A stretch of DNA of 49,513 bases from Bacteroidales bacterium. Lineage in GTDB: Bacteria > Bacteroidota > Bacteroidia > Bacteroidales > P3. Both the position numbers and the translations under genes were made by a program. Under the pieces are notes generated by a model, which saw nothing but the letters and a program-made list of their open reading frames with translations, was not told where the DNA came from and made no database searches. Positions 16,433 through 24,923 of the stretch are shown here, one piece after another; positions within the stretch are counted from its first letter, which is position 1; every line of letters begins with the position of its first letter. The stretch is taken from contig JAISTG010000039.1 in assembly GCA_031272705.1 (NCBI GenBank), positions 1 through 49,513 of the forward strand. The letters run 5' to 3'.

Positions 16433-18325
16433 TTACTTTATGATGCCGACACTGCGATCTATGAATGTATCCAAGTCTTTGCCTTTAAGCAAACCTTGTG
16501 ATAACAATGCCAAATCTTTTAATTGCGACAGGATATTTGCTTGAGCTTCGGTGTCCTTTGTGTTTAACGCCTGCGAAATGAGCGGATGATTTACATTTAC
16601 TACGAGGTTGTAATTCAAAGGCATATTCCCATAAAAACTTGCCATAGGAGAGCCGCCCATTTCATACATTTCCTTCATTCTTCGCATATATTCGTTTTGT
16701 GTAATGGTCATTGGCTTTGCAGTTTCTTCCAAAGACTCGGTTTGAACACTGAATAATTGCTTGTCTATCAAACCTTCCACAATGGTTTTCAACGTATCAC
16801 ATTCTTCTTTTGAGAGTTTGCTTGGTATTTCCGTCTCTTTCTTAATCAGATTCTCTATTACATCGGAGTCTATTCTCACAAAACGAGTGTTTTTCAGTTT
16901 TTGCTCCAACGTATTTACCAAGTGATTATCAAGGATTCCATCCATTACCAGCACGTCATAGCCTTTGTCTTTTGCGGATTGAATATATGAGTATTGCTTA
17001 TCGGGTTCGGACGCATATAAATAAATGATTTGTTTGTCCTTATCTGTCTGCAACGGCTCTATCTTTTTCCTGTAATCCTCCATTGAGAAGTATTGATTTT
17101 CGGTATTGCGGAAAAGGAATATCTTTTCCATCCTTTCATAAAATTTTTCGTCGGCAATCATTCCGTATTCTATGAATACACGCAGGTCTTCGAACTTTTT
17201 CTCAAACTCTTCCTTGTTATTCCTGCTTATCTCTTCAAGTTTATCGGCTACCTTTTTACTGATATGAGACGCTATTTTCTTAACATTGGCATCGGATTGA
17301 AGATAAGAACGGCTTACATTAAGAGGAATGTCCGGGCTATCAATCACTCCGCGAAGCAACATCATATATTCCGGAACTATTCCTTCAACGCTGTCCGTTA
17401 CAAAGACCTGATTACAGTATAGTTGTATCTTTTCGCGTACCGGTTCAAGATGTTTGTGAATCTTTGGAAAGTATAAAATTCCCGTAAGATTGAACGGATA
17501 ATCCACATTTAAGTGTATATGAAATAGAGGCTCATCAAAATTCATTGGATACAACTCCCGATAAAACTTATTATAATCCTCATCCGTCAAATCGGCAGTT
17601 TTTTGTTTCCAAAGGGGATTTGCATTATTTATAATTCTGTCCTGTTCTTTTTGAACACGTTCAGGATTGCCGTCTTTGTCCTTTTTCTCGGGGTCATCCG
17701 TCCATACCTTTTCCTTTCCAAAACGAATATTAACCGGCATAAAGCGACAATACTTACGAAGCAGTTCTAAAATTTTACTTTCCTCAAGAAATTCTTTGCT
17801 TTCTTTGGATATGTGCATTGTGATTTTTGTTCCGCGTTCCTTCCGGTCTCCTTTGTCAATTTCATATTCCTGTGAGCCATCGCAAGACCAGTGTACCGCT
17901 TCACCACCTTGATAAGAAAGAGTATCTATTTCAACTTTATCACTCACCATAAAGGCAGAAAAGAATCCCAAACCGAAATGACCGATGAGATTAGCCATCT
18001 CTTCAGCATTTTTACCTTTGAATTTGGCTATAAATTCCTCTGCTCCGGAGAGTGCGATGTTGGTTATATACCGTTCCACCTCCTCTTTGGTCATACCGAT
18101 ACCTCTGTCAATAATACTCAATGTTTTTTTGTCCAATATCACATCTATCGTTTCATCTCCCATCGGTTCATTATATTGCCCCAGAGAGACCAACGTCCTT
18201 AACTTTTGCGTTGCATCAACGGCATTGGATACTATTTCACGAAGAAAAATCTCGTGATCCGAATAGAGAAACTTCTTTATAATAGGAAAGATATTCTCTG
18301 TATTTACATTTATTTGTCCTTTCAT
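16433..18325 (-). CDS. htpG: Molecular chaperone HtpG (Hsp90)
   Basis: A 630-residue bacterial Hsp90. The GHKL ATPase domain begins NTENIFPIIKKFLYSDHEIF, with EIVSNAVDATQKL (ATP-binding Asn/Asp), IIDRGIGMT and GHFGLGFFSAFMV. The middle domain includes RGVIDSPDIPLNVSRSYLQ and the C-terminal dimer domain follows. I start at ATG 18325 (MKGQINVNTEN): the upstream extension begins with TTG at the predicted transcription start and does not resemble the family. It carries the lysine- and glutamate-rich insertion typical of Bacteroidetes HtpG. Confidence 0.95.
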   Translation of the reverse strand: MKGQINVNTENIFPIIKKFLYSDHEIFLREIVSNAVDATQKLRTLVSLGQYNEPMGDETIDVILDKKTLSIIDRGIGMTKEEVERYITNIALSGAEEFIAKFKGKNAEEMANLIGHFGLGFFSAFMVSDKVEIDTLSYQGGEAVHWSCDGSQEYEIDKGDRKERGTKITMHISKESKEFLEESKILELLRKYCRFMPVNIRFGKEKVWTDDPEKKDKDGNPERVQKEQDRIINNANPLWKQKTADLTDEDYNKFYRELYPMNFDEPLFHIHLNVDYPFNLTGILYFPKIHKHLEPVREKIQLYCNQVFVTDSVEGIVPEYMMLLRGVIDSPDIPLNVSRSYLQSDANVKKIASHISKKVADKLEEISRNNKEEFEKKFEDLRVFIEYGMIADEKFYERMEKIFLFRNTENQYFSMEDYRKKIEPLQTDKDKQIIYLYASEPDKQYSYIQSAKDKGYDVLVMDGILDNHLVNTLEQKLKNTRFVRIDSDVIENLIKKETEIPSKLSKEECDTLKTIVEGLIDKQLFSVQTESLEETAKPMTITQNEYMRRMKEMYEMGGSPMASFYGNMPLNYNLVVNVNHPLISQALNTKDTEAQANILSQLKDLALLSQGLLKGKDLDTFIDRSVGIIK

Positions 18326-18373
18326 CTTTTGTTTATTTATTTTATTTCTATTGACTTTTGACAATTTTTATGC

Positions 18374-18401
18374 CAAAAATACAATATGTGACATAATGTC
18401 A
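18374..18401 (-). promoter_or_regulatory. htpG promoter with adjacent dyad
   Basis: TATTTTTG (18381-18374, minus strand) is the -7 element, 49 bases before ATG 18325. Directly upstream, TGACATAATGTCA (18389-18401) is a perfect dyad with a single central base, placed where a repressor could block the promoter. The -33 element is not evident. Regulation is inferred. Confidence 0.5.
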
Positions 18402-18786
18402 GCATAAAATTTTTTTTACGTGTCTTTGCCGTGTCGGTGCGAACCGTACGGGTGAGGAAGACTAACGTAAAAGAAACCAAAAAGACAATATCAAAAACCA
18501 ACAGTATGATTATCAAATTCTTAAAGAGTGTTCCGAAAGGATTTTGGGTCGTACGGAAAACCGTAGAAACTTGTACCGAGAGTTTGGGTACAAGTACCAA
18601 GAGTTTAGGTACAAGTATCAAGAGTTTGGATACAAGTATCCGGAGTTTAGGTACAAGTACCGAGAGTTTGGGTACAAGTATCCAAAGTTTAGATACAAGT
18701 ATCCGGCGTTTGGATACAAGTATCCACAGTTTGAAAAATGGAATTAAAGATTGGAATTTAAGATTTAGCAGCCGTTGGAACAGTGA
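18402..18786. other. Gene-free stretch yidD-htpG
   Basis: 385 bp between the yidD stop and the htpG promoter region, containing the GTACAAGTAC array. Open frames across it on both strands reflect the 21-bp period and lack promoters. Confidence 0.6.
18569..18735. repeat. Eight 21-bp repeats with GGTACAAGTACC boxes
   Basis: Seven full and one nearly full unit of 21 bp. Each has a quasi-palindrome GGTACAAGTACC or GATACAAGTATC, followed by a joiner such as AAGAGTTT or CGGAGTTT. The first unit has the flipped centre (ACTTGTACC). In five of seven boxes the arms match each other (GGTAC with GTACC, or GATAC with GTATC), so symmetry is largely kept while sequence drifts. Confidence 0.95.
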
Positions 18787-19026
18787 TTATGGAACTGGGT
18801 CGTAACCACTTCCTCCCCAAGGATTACAACGCAGAATCCGCTTTAAAGCCAACCAACTGCCCTTAAATGCTCCGTACTTGCGTATTGCCTCAACGGCATA
18901 TTGCGAACAAGTCGGCGTAAAGCGACAGGAATTGGGCAGATGTGGAGAAATAGCCGTTTGATAGAAACGAATAAGCAACAGAAAAAAGCCGGAAAGGATT
19001 GTATTAAATAACTTTAGCAATTTCAT
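18787..19026 (-). CDS. yidD: Membrane protein insertion efficiency factor YidD
   Basis: A 79-residue protein of the YidD (haemolysin-like, DUF37) family. The core [20 protein letters not shown] is followed by CSQYAVEAI and a C-terminal [13 protein letters not shown], the family signature. It sits at the inner membrane and assists YidC insertion. It overlaps rnpA by 4 bases, the classical rnpA-yidD arrangement; yidC is not in the window. Confidence 0.95.
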   Translation of the reverse strand: MKLLKLFNTILSGFFLLLIRFYQTAISPHLPNSCRFTPTCSQYAVEAIRKYGAFKGSWLALKRILRCNPWGGSGYDPVP

Positions 19027-19403
19027 TTTGGTTGAAGCCTTACGTATAACTTTGAAAAAATATCCTTAATTATGCCTTGCATCTGCTCAAAGGTAAATTC
19101 CTCTTGGGCAATGAGGGTTATGGAAATGTGAAGTCGTTGATTGACAAGGTTAAGACTCTTTATAAAATCATCTTTTTGCAGTCTGTACGCCTCACGCAGC
19201 AATCGCTTTATACGATTGCGTGCGACTGCTTTCTTAATAAATCTTTTCGGTACGGAAAAAAGAACATCTGCTCCGTCTTTTTCGCTTTCGCAAAGCATAA
19301 AACGAATGCTGAACGGAAAGGAAATAAATTTGTCGCCTTTTGCAAACAGAGAATCAATAATTTTTTGACTGCAAAGGCGTTCTGTTTTAGGAAATTCAGG
19401 CAT
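19023..19403 (-). CDS. rnpA: Ribonuclease P protein component
   Basis: A 126-residue basic protein that pairs with RNase P RNA to mature tRNA 5' ends. The RNP signature [19 protein letters not shown] (about residues 57-75) is intact. It overlaps yidD by 4 bases and lies 2 bases after hemD, so hemD-rnpA-yidD form one operon. No rpmH or dnaA is near. Confidence 0.93.
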   Translation of the reverse strand: MPEFPKTERLCSQKIIDSLFAKGDKFISFPFSIRFMLCESEKDGADVLFSVPKRFIKKAVARNRIKRLLREAYRLQKDDFIKSLNLVNQRLHISITLIAQEEFTFEQMQGIIKDIFSKLYVRLQPK

Positions 19404-19405
19404 TT

Positions 19406-20317
19406 TTATTTTTCTTTAGCAGCCATTTCTTTCAGTTTTTCGGCTGCTTTTGCTCTTGCGGCATCTCTTTTTGCCTTTGCAAGGGCTTTTGCTGCCTCTT
19501 CACGCTTGCGAGCGGCTGCCGCAATAACCTCTTCTTCTCGTTCCGCCACATATTTTGGGTAATCTTCGGGGTTTAATGCCAAATAATTCTCCATCGCCAT
19601 AACCAAAGACGGACATTTTGGCGAAGGAGCAGGCACTAAAACCTTGATACGTGCATTGCGAAGGGCTTGTTGCGTTGTAGGACCGAAGGCTGCAAAAACC
19701 AAATCATTAATTTTGGTTTTAGGAAAACTCTTCACAAAACTTTTTACGCCAATCGGCGTGAAAACGGCAACCATATCAAACTTTGAAATATCAATATGTT
19801 TCAGGTCTTTAGGCTCCGAACGATACATTACAGCCTTTTTGTAATTTACTTTAGCCTTTTCAAGAATTTGAAAGTTTTCAACGTTAGCATCTTCCGCACA
19901 AGGGAAAAGATATTTTTCGTCTTTGTGGCGAGAGATAGATTCCATAAGGTCTTTGAAGGTAATTTTGCCGAAAAATATCTTACGTTTGCGATATTGAATA
20001 TAATTTTGCAGATAATTAGCAATACCTTCGGCAAGACAAAAGTACTTCATAGTTTCAGGAACCTTTATTCGCAATTCCTTAGCCATACGAAAATAGTTAT
20101 CAACTGCGAGTTTGCTCGTTAGAATGACGGCTGTATAATCTAAAAGTGATATTCTTTTAGTACGAAACTCTCTATTGGATACACCAACCACATTAAAAAA
20201 TTTCTCAAAAGTGAGATTAACTCCATATTTATCTATTAGCACCTTGTATTGTGATTTCTCCATATCTACAGGTGCGGGTTGGGAAATCAGAATGTTCTTT
20301 ACCTCTTTTTTTTCCAT
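19406..20317 (-). CDS. hemD: Uroporphyrinogen-III synthase with Ala/Lys-rich C-terminal tail
   Basis: A 303-residue protein. Residues to about 250 fit HemD, which closes hydroxymethylbilane to uroporphyrinogen III: LLDYTAVILTSKLAVDNYF, FPCAEDANVENFQILEKA, VAVFTPIGVKSFVKSFP and FAAFGPTTQQAL. From about residue 262 a charged alanine-rich helix follows (EREEEVIAAAARKREEAAKA and onward to KEMAAKEK), which is longer than typical HemD. ATG 20317 (MEKKEVKN) is chosen because earlier in-frame codons lie inside the promoter. Upstream is the DUF4271 gene, a pairing I recall from other Bacteroidales. Confidence 0.85.
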   Translation of the reverse strand: MEKKEVKNILISQPAPVDMEKSQYKVLIDKYGVNLTFEKFFNVVGVSNREFRTKRISLLDYTAVILTSKLAVDNYFRMAKELRIKVPETMKYFCLAEGIANYLQNYIQYRKRKIFFGKITFKDLMESISRHKDEKYLFPCAEDANVENFQILEKAKVNYKKAVMYRSEPKDLKHIDISKFDMVAVFTPIGVKSFVKSFPKTKINDLVFAAFGPTTQQALRNARIKVLVPAPSPKCPSLVMAMENYLALNPEDYPKYVAEREEEVIAAAARKREEAAKALAKAKRDAARAKAAEKLKEMAAKEK

Positions 20318-20337
20318 CAAAATAATATTGTTATTAC

Positions 20338-21147
20338 TTAAATGTACGAAAATAATATCTTTATTGCGATTAACAAAGGTATTATTTCGACGGTGCAAAG
20401 GTACAAAAATAAATACAAATTCAAAGAATTTTTACTTTTAAACAGTATTATAAAACCTCTTAAAACCCTTATTATACTTAACAAAGCGAACAATAAAAAA
20501 GATATATAAAGAGACCCTTCGGCAAGGTGAAATTTCAGGAAATAAGAACCGAAAATCGGGAAAATCAACAAAAGAAAATCCGCAACAAAGAAAACTATCC
20601 GGTTTGTGATGTAAATGGATATTGAGTTACGATTACCCAACAACAACCCCAAAATTCGTATTAAAATCAATTTTATTAGAGAAAACCCGCTTACAGCAAG
20701 CATTGACAATAACAAAACGCCAAATTGCGACACCCCAATATCAATTCCAAAAAACATTACCGTCCTTTCTCCCATGAGAGAAATAATACACACATATAAT
20801 ATAAAGGAAGGAATAATTAAATGTTTATTTATGAGACTGCCGTTTTTAGTTATGGATTCAAGAGTCCTGCGAGAAAAACAACTCTTTAACATTATAACAA
20901 ACTGACCCGACTTTTGACGGTAAAGCAATCCAAATATCAAAAACAAAAAAGCAAATATAAGAAAAATCCAACTTGCAAATCCATATTCCAATAAAGGTTT
21001 TAGCGGTATTGAAGAGGGGTTTGCTTCCCGTATTTGGAACATTGTAGGCTGTTCATTCAAACTTGGAAAAGAGTCATTCAGCGTATTAACGCAATAAGTT
21101 TTGAAATCAGGTATCTGTGTTGTCTTTTGGATTGTATCCTCTGCCAC
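20338..21147 (-). CDS. DUF4271 membrane protein
   Basis: A 269-residue protein with six to seven predicted membrane segments after a soluble N terminus of about 55 residues. It resembles the Bacteroidetes DUF4271 family, whose function is unknown. The start is GTG 21147, one base after the stop of the C25 protease gene; the next Met is at residue 36, so the start is uncertain. Its last codons contain a strong promoter for hemD. Confidence 0.7.
   Translation of the reverse strand: MAEDTIQKTTQIPDFKTYCVNTLNDSFPSLNEQPTMFQIREANPSSIPLKPLLEYGFASWIFLIFAFLFLIFGLLYRQKSGQFVIMLKSCFSRRTLESITKNGSLINKHLIIPSFILYVCIISLMGERTVMFFGIDIGVSQFGVLLLSMLAVSGFSLIKLILIRILGLLLGNRNSISIYITNRIVFFVADFLLLIFPIFGSYFLKFHLAEGSLYISFLLFALLSIIRVLRGFIILFKSKNSLNLYLFLYLCTVEIIPLLIAIKILFSYI
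20374..20425 (-). promoter_or_regulatory. Two tandem promoters for hemD inside the DUF4271 coding region
   Basis: Minus strand: TTTG (20425-20422), an 18-base spacer and TACCTTTG (20403-20396), then a second TACCTTTG (20381-20374) 22 bases downstream. Both lie in the last 25 codons of the DUF4271 gene and 57-79 bases before the hemD ATG. The first is a full match to the Bacteroidetes promoter; for the second only the -7 element is clear. Confidence 0.6.
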
Positions 21148-21148
21148 T

Positions 21149-24100
21149 TTATTTTGCTATGATTAGTTTCTGTGTTGTTAATGCCTTATTAGATTTGATG
21201 CAAATCATATAAAATCCGTTTGGAATTTGACTTAAATCTATTGCTGTATTGTTTGTGCCTGTTACAAAGCCTTTATAATAAATTTTTCCGTTCAAATCCA
21301 TAATGTAAATGCTTGTATTAGCAGACAGATTATCAACATTTAATATGTCTTTTGCAGGATTTGGATAAATGTTAATGTTTTTTGTTTCGCTCAAATTTAG
21401 TAATCCTGCAATGGTTGCCGTACGTGGCAGTTTCACATTGTCAATCCATACTGCGTCGGAGCCATAAGAAACAGAGTAATCCTTAACATATTCCCATTTG
21501 AACTGATGTTCGCCTTCATTGATTGGGAATATATATTGCTGCCATTCGTGTTCGCCATCCAGAGACAGTTTTTTAATACCGTCAATATAAAAATAGAATT
21601 TGTCGTAATTATGTTCCGTTGAAGTCTTAACGTAAAACGATATTTCATCTTCGCCAATGGATTTCAATGAAAGGATAAGAGAAGAAGTTTGATCGTCGGT
21701 TATGATGCCCGAACGTGCGGAATACGTTCCCTGATAAGTGATTGTAGAGTCTATTATCCAAGGAAAAGTGTTTTGTTGCCAATCAAAAGCAGAAAAGTCG
21801 CCTGTTTCAAATGTTTCCACATTTGGAATGATGCTTATGTCTTCAAATAATCTTGTAATATGATAAAGATTTGCCGCAACCGAAATTCTAAAAGAAAAGG
21901 TTGTATCGGTTGTTAAAGAATCCGCAAACTCAATCTGAAATATAAAACCTTGCGATTCTTCCGGCTGAAGTTCATGTAGCGACTTTGTTTCCGTATCGGC
22001 AAGTCTCAATGCCGCAGATAATTCCGACAAACTCACCTCTCCGGTCTCCGAAACGGCATCTCCCTTATTTACAACTTGAAATGCAATATAAGGATAGGTA
22101 CCTTCAAAGTCAAAAACGACGTTTTTAATATCTAATTTCGGTGCTGCAACAGGCAGGATCAAAGTATCATAAGCCGAATAATTAGTTCCGTTGAAACGAA
22201 CAGGCAATTTAATCTCCGTTTTGTTTGGCAAGCCCGCCATAATTCTAAAACTAAATAAATCGGTTAAGGATATTGACTGGTTATTAGCAAGAGTCCCTGC
22301 ATTTGCTATGCTGTCCAACAATATGTAGTTGTCGTTTGGTAACAATGTAACCTGCACATCGTTTGCTGTTTGCAAGCCATAGTTCCACAAATCAAAATTT
22401 AATGTATATGTACTGTCGCAATAGAATTTGGTTGCCTGCTGATAATCCTCCGTTATAAACGTCGGATTTATTATGGCAAGATAAGGAGTGTTCAAAGCCT
22501 GAACAAGAATGGAGTCAATGAATGGTCTGTATCCCTGTAATGTAGCAACGATGCGTAAATAGCAAGGATTGGTAATGGTATTGAAGGAAAGAGTAATTTG
22601 TCCCAAAGCATTGGCACGTCCTGCCGTCAAAAGGCTGTCGCCGATACTTAATCCGATATATGAAAACGGCTCTGCATTAAGATTTAACGAATTAGTACCG
22701 AGAGGCAAAACAACAGGCAAATCAATAGATTGACTTTGTGGCATACCAATATAAGGCATCAGGGAAGGGTCTCCAAATAAATGATATATCTCTCTATAAT
22801 ACAGGGCGTAATTCTTTTGAGCCTGCATCACGGAAAGATTTCCTGCCTGCATAATCTCGGCTTGCGTCATAGCATATTCGCTTCTCGGCTCACTATGAGT
22901 ATGAAAGGTTCGGTCGTAAAGTCCTAATGCCGTGCTGTCATAAAGAGGAAACCACACTTCTGCCTTATTTCCAACGGCAAAAATCCAGTCTCCATCCCAG
23001 TATGTACTGTTTGACGCACTTATAACCCCGATTGCACCTTTGTTTTCACCTCTTAACAACGCCTCTGCGAAGCATTGGTTGTCGTCAAACTTACCTGATG
23101 AACAGCAATTATTGATATAGAACCCAATATTCCCGTTCTGCGGCATGGAATTGACATGAGAAGATGATATTGTAGGTTGATACCATCCTGAAGAACTGCA
23201 ATGTGCCGTGTAATTGACAAAAGAATTTCCCGCATTCAACCTTGCCAGCACGTCATTAAAGTGTTCCTGCCCTCCGGGCAAAGAATCGTTTTCCGTAACA
23301 TTATAATATATTGCCGTATCCAAATTTGACAGATACATTTTTGCGTAATTAAGTTGTCCGTTTGCGTCAATAATCGCATAATCAGCCGTTTCCTGACCGC
23401 CAACCAAAAGTACATTGTTCAAATACGAAGTATCACTCAACTGAAACTTCTCATAGGCAATGGTCTTATTAACAATGGCTTCCATCTGAGCAACAGTCTG
23501 AGCCGAGAACCGACCGTACAACACATCGGCTATTGCATCTGAGGTGTAGTCAGCATAATATAAATCGGTAACATGACTTTCCGTAGTGCCGTTAAAAGCA
23601 GGCAGTTGAGCCACATCTCCACACAACAGCAGGAAATCGGCAAAAGGCTCTTGCTGAGTTTGACCGTCCCATAGCGTTTGCAGATATTGTTTTATGTTTG
23701 CCGCTGTCCATGAGCCTGATACATTGGAAGGATAAACCTCTGTAATCCTTATGCCTTCCTGTGTTTTCCATTTAACGAACGGTTGTAACGTTTGGCGAAA
23801 TTCTTCGGGCGAAACGATTATCATTTTCATTGGTTGCGTTTTTTCAACCAATGATTTCGTAACCATATCCTGCTGATTAACAGTCATAATATCAACATCT
23901 ATAGAATTATAACGCACTAACCGATTTTCCACAGGAAGATATGCCGCAGGTAAAACCCGAATTAAATACAGCCGATGGTTCTTTGCTATTCCTAAATCTT
24001 TGATTTTCACTGCCGAAGTATCGTTTCCAAGCCCCAGAGTATAGTATGATTCATCAATAACAAAGTCTCGTGCTGCTTCATTCTTCATTAAATCAGGCTG

Positions 24101-24403
24101 TTTAGGATAAAGTTTCCACCCTTTGTTCATTTGAACATTTTGTCCGTAAGAAACATTGTATTTAACCTTCAATTCAGCCCCTAACGGCAAAGAAATGAGT
24201 TGATTATAACAGGGAATAAGAGGCTGACCGCTTATTTCGGTTGTGTATGGCAAAGTTTTATCGCTCAACAACAAAAAACTGTCATTGCCAACCGAAACAG
24301 TATCAATTTGTAACGAAGAAAAATCAAAGTGTAATTTTTCTTGAGCCGCCCCCAATCTAAATATACTAAGGCATAAAGCAAAAATAATGATATATTTTTT
24401 CAT
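21149..24403 (-). CDS. Secreted C25 (gingipain-like) cysteine protease with T9SS sorting domain
   Basis: A 1084-residue exported protein. A signal peptide (MKKYIIIFALCLSIFRLGAA) is followed by a propeptide-like region to about 190. The C25 catalytic domain has His near 399 (NYTAHCSSSGW) and Cys near 433 (YINNCCSSGKFDDN), the spacing expected for gingipains and PorU. Beta-rich Ig-like domains follow, with a MAM/CBM-like segment at about 900-1000 (ENFETGDFSAFDW...). The type A T9SS C-terminal domain ends the protein (INIYPNPAKDILNV ... KLIIAK), marking it for export and sorting by the PorU/PorV machinery in this window. Substrate specificity is not readable. A short leader follows the -7 element at 24434. 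Confidence 0.92.
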   Translation of the reverse strand: MKKYIIIFALCLSIFRLGAAQEKLHFDFSSLQIDTVSVGNDSFLLLSDKTLPYTTEISGQPLIPCYNQLISLPLGAELKVKYNVSYGQNVQMNKGWKLYPKQPDLMKNEAARDFVIDESYYTLGLGNDTSAVKIKDLGIAKNHRLYLIRVLPAAYLPVENRLVRYNSIDVDIMTVNQQDMVTKSLVEKTQPMKMIIVSPEEFRQTLQPFVKWKTQEGIRITEVYPSNVSGSWTAANIKQYLQTLWDGQTQQEPFADFLLLCGDVAQLPAFNGTTESHVTDLYYADYTSDAIADVLYGRFSAQTVAQMEAIVNKTIAYEKFQLSDTSYLNNVLLVGGQETADYAIIDANGQLNYAKMYLSNLDTAIYYNVTENDSLPGGQEHFNDVLARLNAGNSFVNYTAHCSSSGWYQPTISSSHVNSMPQNGNIGFYINNCCSSGKFDDNQCFAEALLRGENKGAIGVISASNSTYWDGDWIFAVGNKAEVWFPLYDSTALGLYDRTFHTHSEPRSEYAMTQAEIMQAGNLSVMQAQKNYALYYREIYHLFGDPSLMPYIGMPQSQSIDLPVVLPLGTNSLNLNAEPFSYIGLSIGDSLLTAGRANALGQITLSFNTITNPCYLRIVATLQGYRPFIDSILVQALNTPYLAIINPTFITEDYQQATKFYCDSTYTLNFDLWNYGLQTANDVQVTLLPNDNYILLDSIANAGTLANNQSISLTDLFSFRIMAGLPNKTEIKLPVRFNGTNYSAYDTLILPVAAPKLDIKNVVFDFEGTYPYIAFQVVNKGDAVSETGEVSLSELSAALRLADTETKSLHELQPEESQGFIFQIEFADSLTTDTTFSFRISVAANLYHITRLFEDISIIPNVETFETGDFSAFDWQQNTFPWIIDSTITYQGTYSARSGIITDDQTSSLILSLKSIGEDEISFYVKTSTEHNYDKFYFYIDGIKKLSLDGEHEWQQYIFPINEGEHQFKWEYVKDYSVSYGSDAVWIDNVKLPRTATIAGLLNLSETKNINIYPNPAKDILNVDNLSANTSIYIMDLNGKIYYKGFVTGTNNTAIDLSQIPNGFYMICIKSNKALTTQKLIIAK

Positions 24404-24426
24404 TTTATTTGAATTAAAAATCGCTG

Positions 24427-24434
24427 CAAAGTTA
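24427..24434 (-). promoter_or_regulatory. -7 element for the C25 protease gene
   Basis: TAACTTTG on the minus strand, 24 bases before the ATG. No -33 TTTG at the usual distance. Confidence 0.6.
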
Positions 24435-24479
24435 CAAAAAATAATTTAAGAATATCAATATTTAATTCCAACGCTCCGT

Positions 24480-24726
24480 AATCAAAGTATAATTGTCTAA
24501 AACTTGATTTTGTTCATTCAAAATCAAATAAAAATAATCTATAATTTGATTTGGATGATATTATCTTGCCAACATAATGAAAGTATCTTGCCAACATAGT
24601 TAAAGTATGTTGCCAAGATAGTTAAAGTATGTTGCCAAGATAGTATCATTATGTTGGCAAGATAATATCAACCTTATTTGATTATAGATGATTATTATTT
24701 GATTTTAAGATGGTTATAATTTGATT
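24480..24726. repeat. Composite array: 21-bp boxes flanking a 22-bp TTGCCAA array
   Basis: Left part: boxes at 24480 (AATCAAAGT), 24501 (AACTTGATT), 24522 (AATCAAATA) and 24543 (AATTTGATT), 21 bp apart. Middle: five 13-mers at 24563, 24585, 24607, 24629 and 24651, exactly 22 bp apart, in three versions (ATCTTGCCAACAT twice, ATGTTGCCAAGAT twice, ATGTTGGCAAGAT once). Right part: boxes at 24675 and 24696 (TATTTGATT) and 24718 (AATTTGATT). One array thus appears to have expanded within another. Confidence 0.92.
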
Positions 24727-24851
24727 ACAGATGAATGAATTTTGGTTATAGTTTTACTTAATGAGGAAATAGCCTTATTAATGGTGATAATTATGAATTA
24801 AAATCAAATTATGTATCTATCAAATGTTTTTTTGTTGCAATAAAAAATAAT

Positions 24852-24884
24852 TTTGTTTTAATAAAATGAAATTTTGTAATTTTG
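24852..24884 (+). promoter_or_regulatory. nadE promoter
   Basis: TTTG (24852-24855), a 21-base spacer and TAATTTTG (24877-24884), 40 bases before the ATG. Confidence 0.7.
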
Positions 24885-24923
24885 CAAGCCGATAATAAGA
24901 AGTTAAAATAAAATAATTACACT

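Larger units (their letters stand above)
24404..24923. other. Gene-free divergent region C25 protease-nadE
   Basis: 520 bp between divergent genes. It contains the protease -7 element, a long composite phased array (24480-24726) and the nadE promoter. No other gene is visible. Confidence 0.65.

Noticed and set aside
18431..18805. Possible coiled-coil protein with a SLGTSIK-type heptad
   Set aside because: The heptad simply reflects the 21-bp array; the neighbouring frame is equally open and no promoter precedes it.
21149..24403. Calling this gene a second porU
   Set aside because: It has a type A T9SS sorting domain and lacks the PorU-specific N-terminal motifs, so it is cargo rather than sortase.
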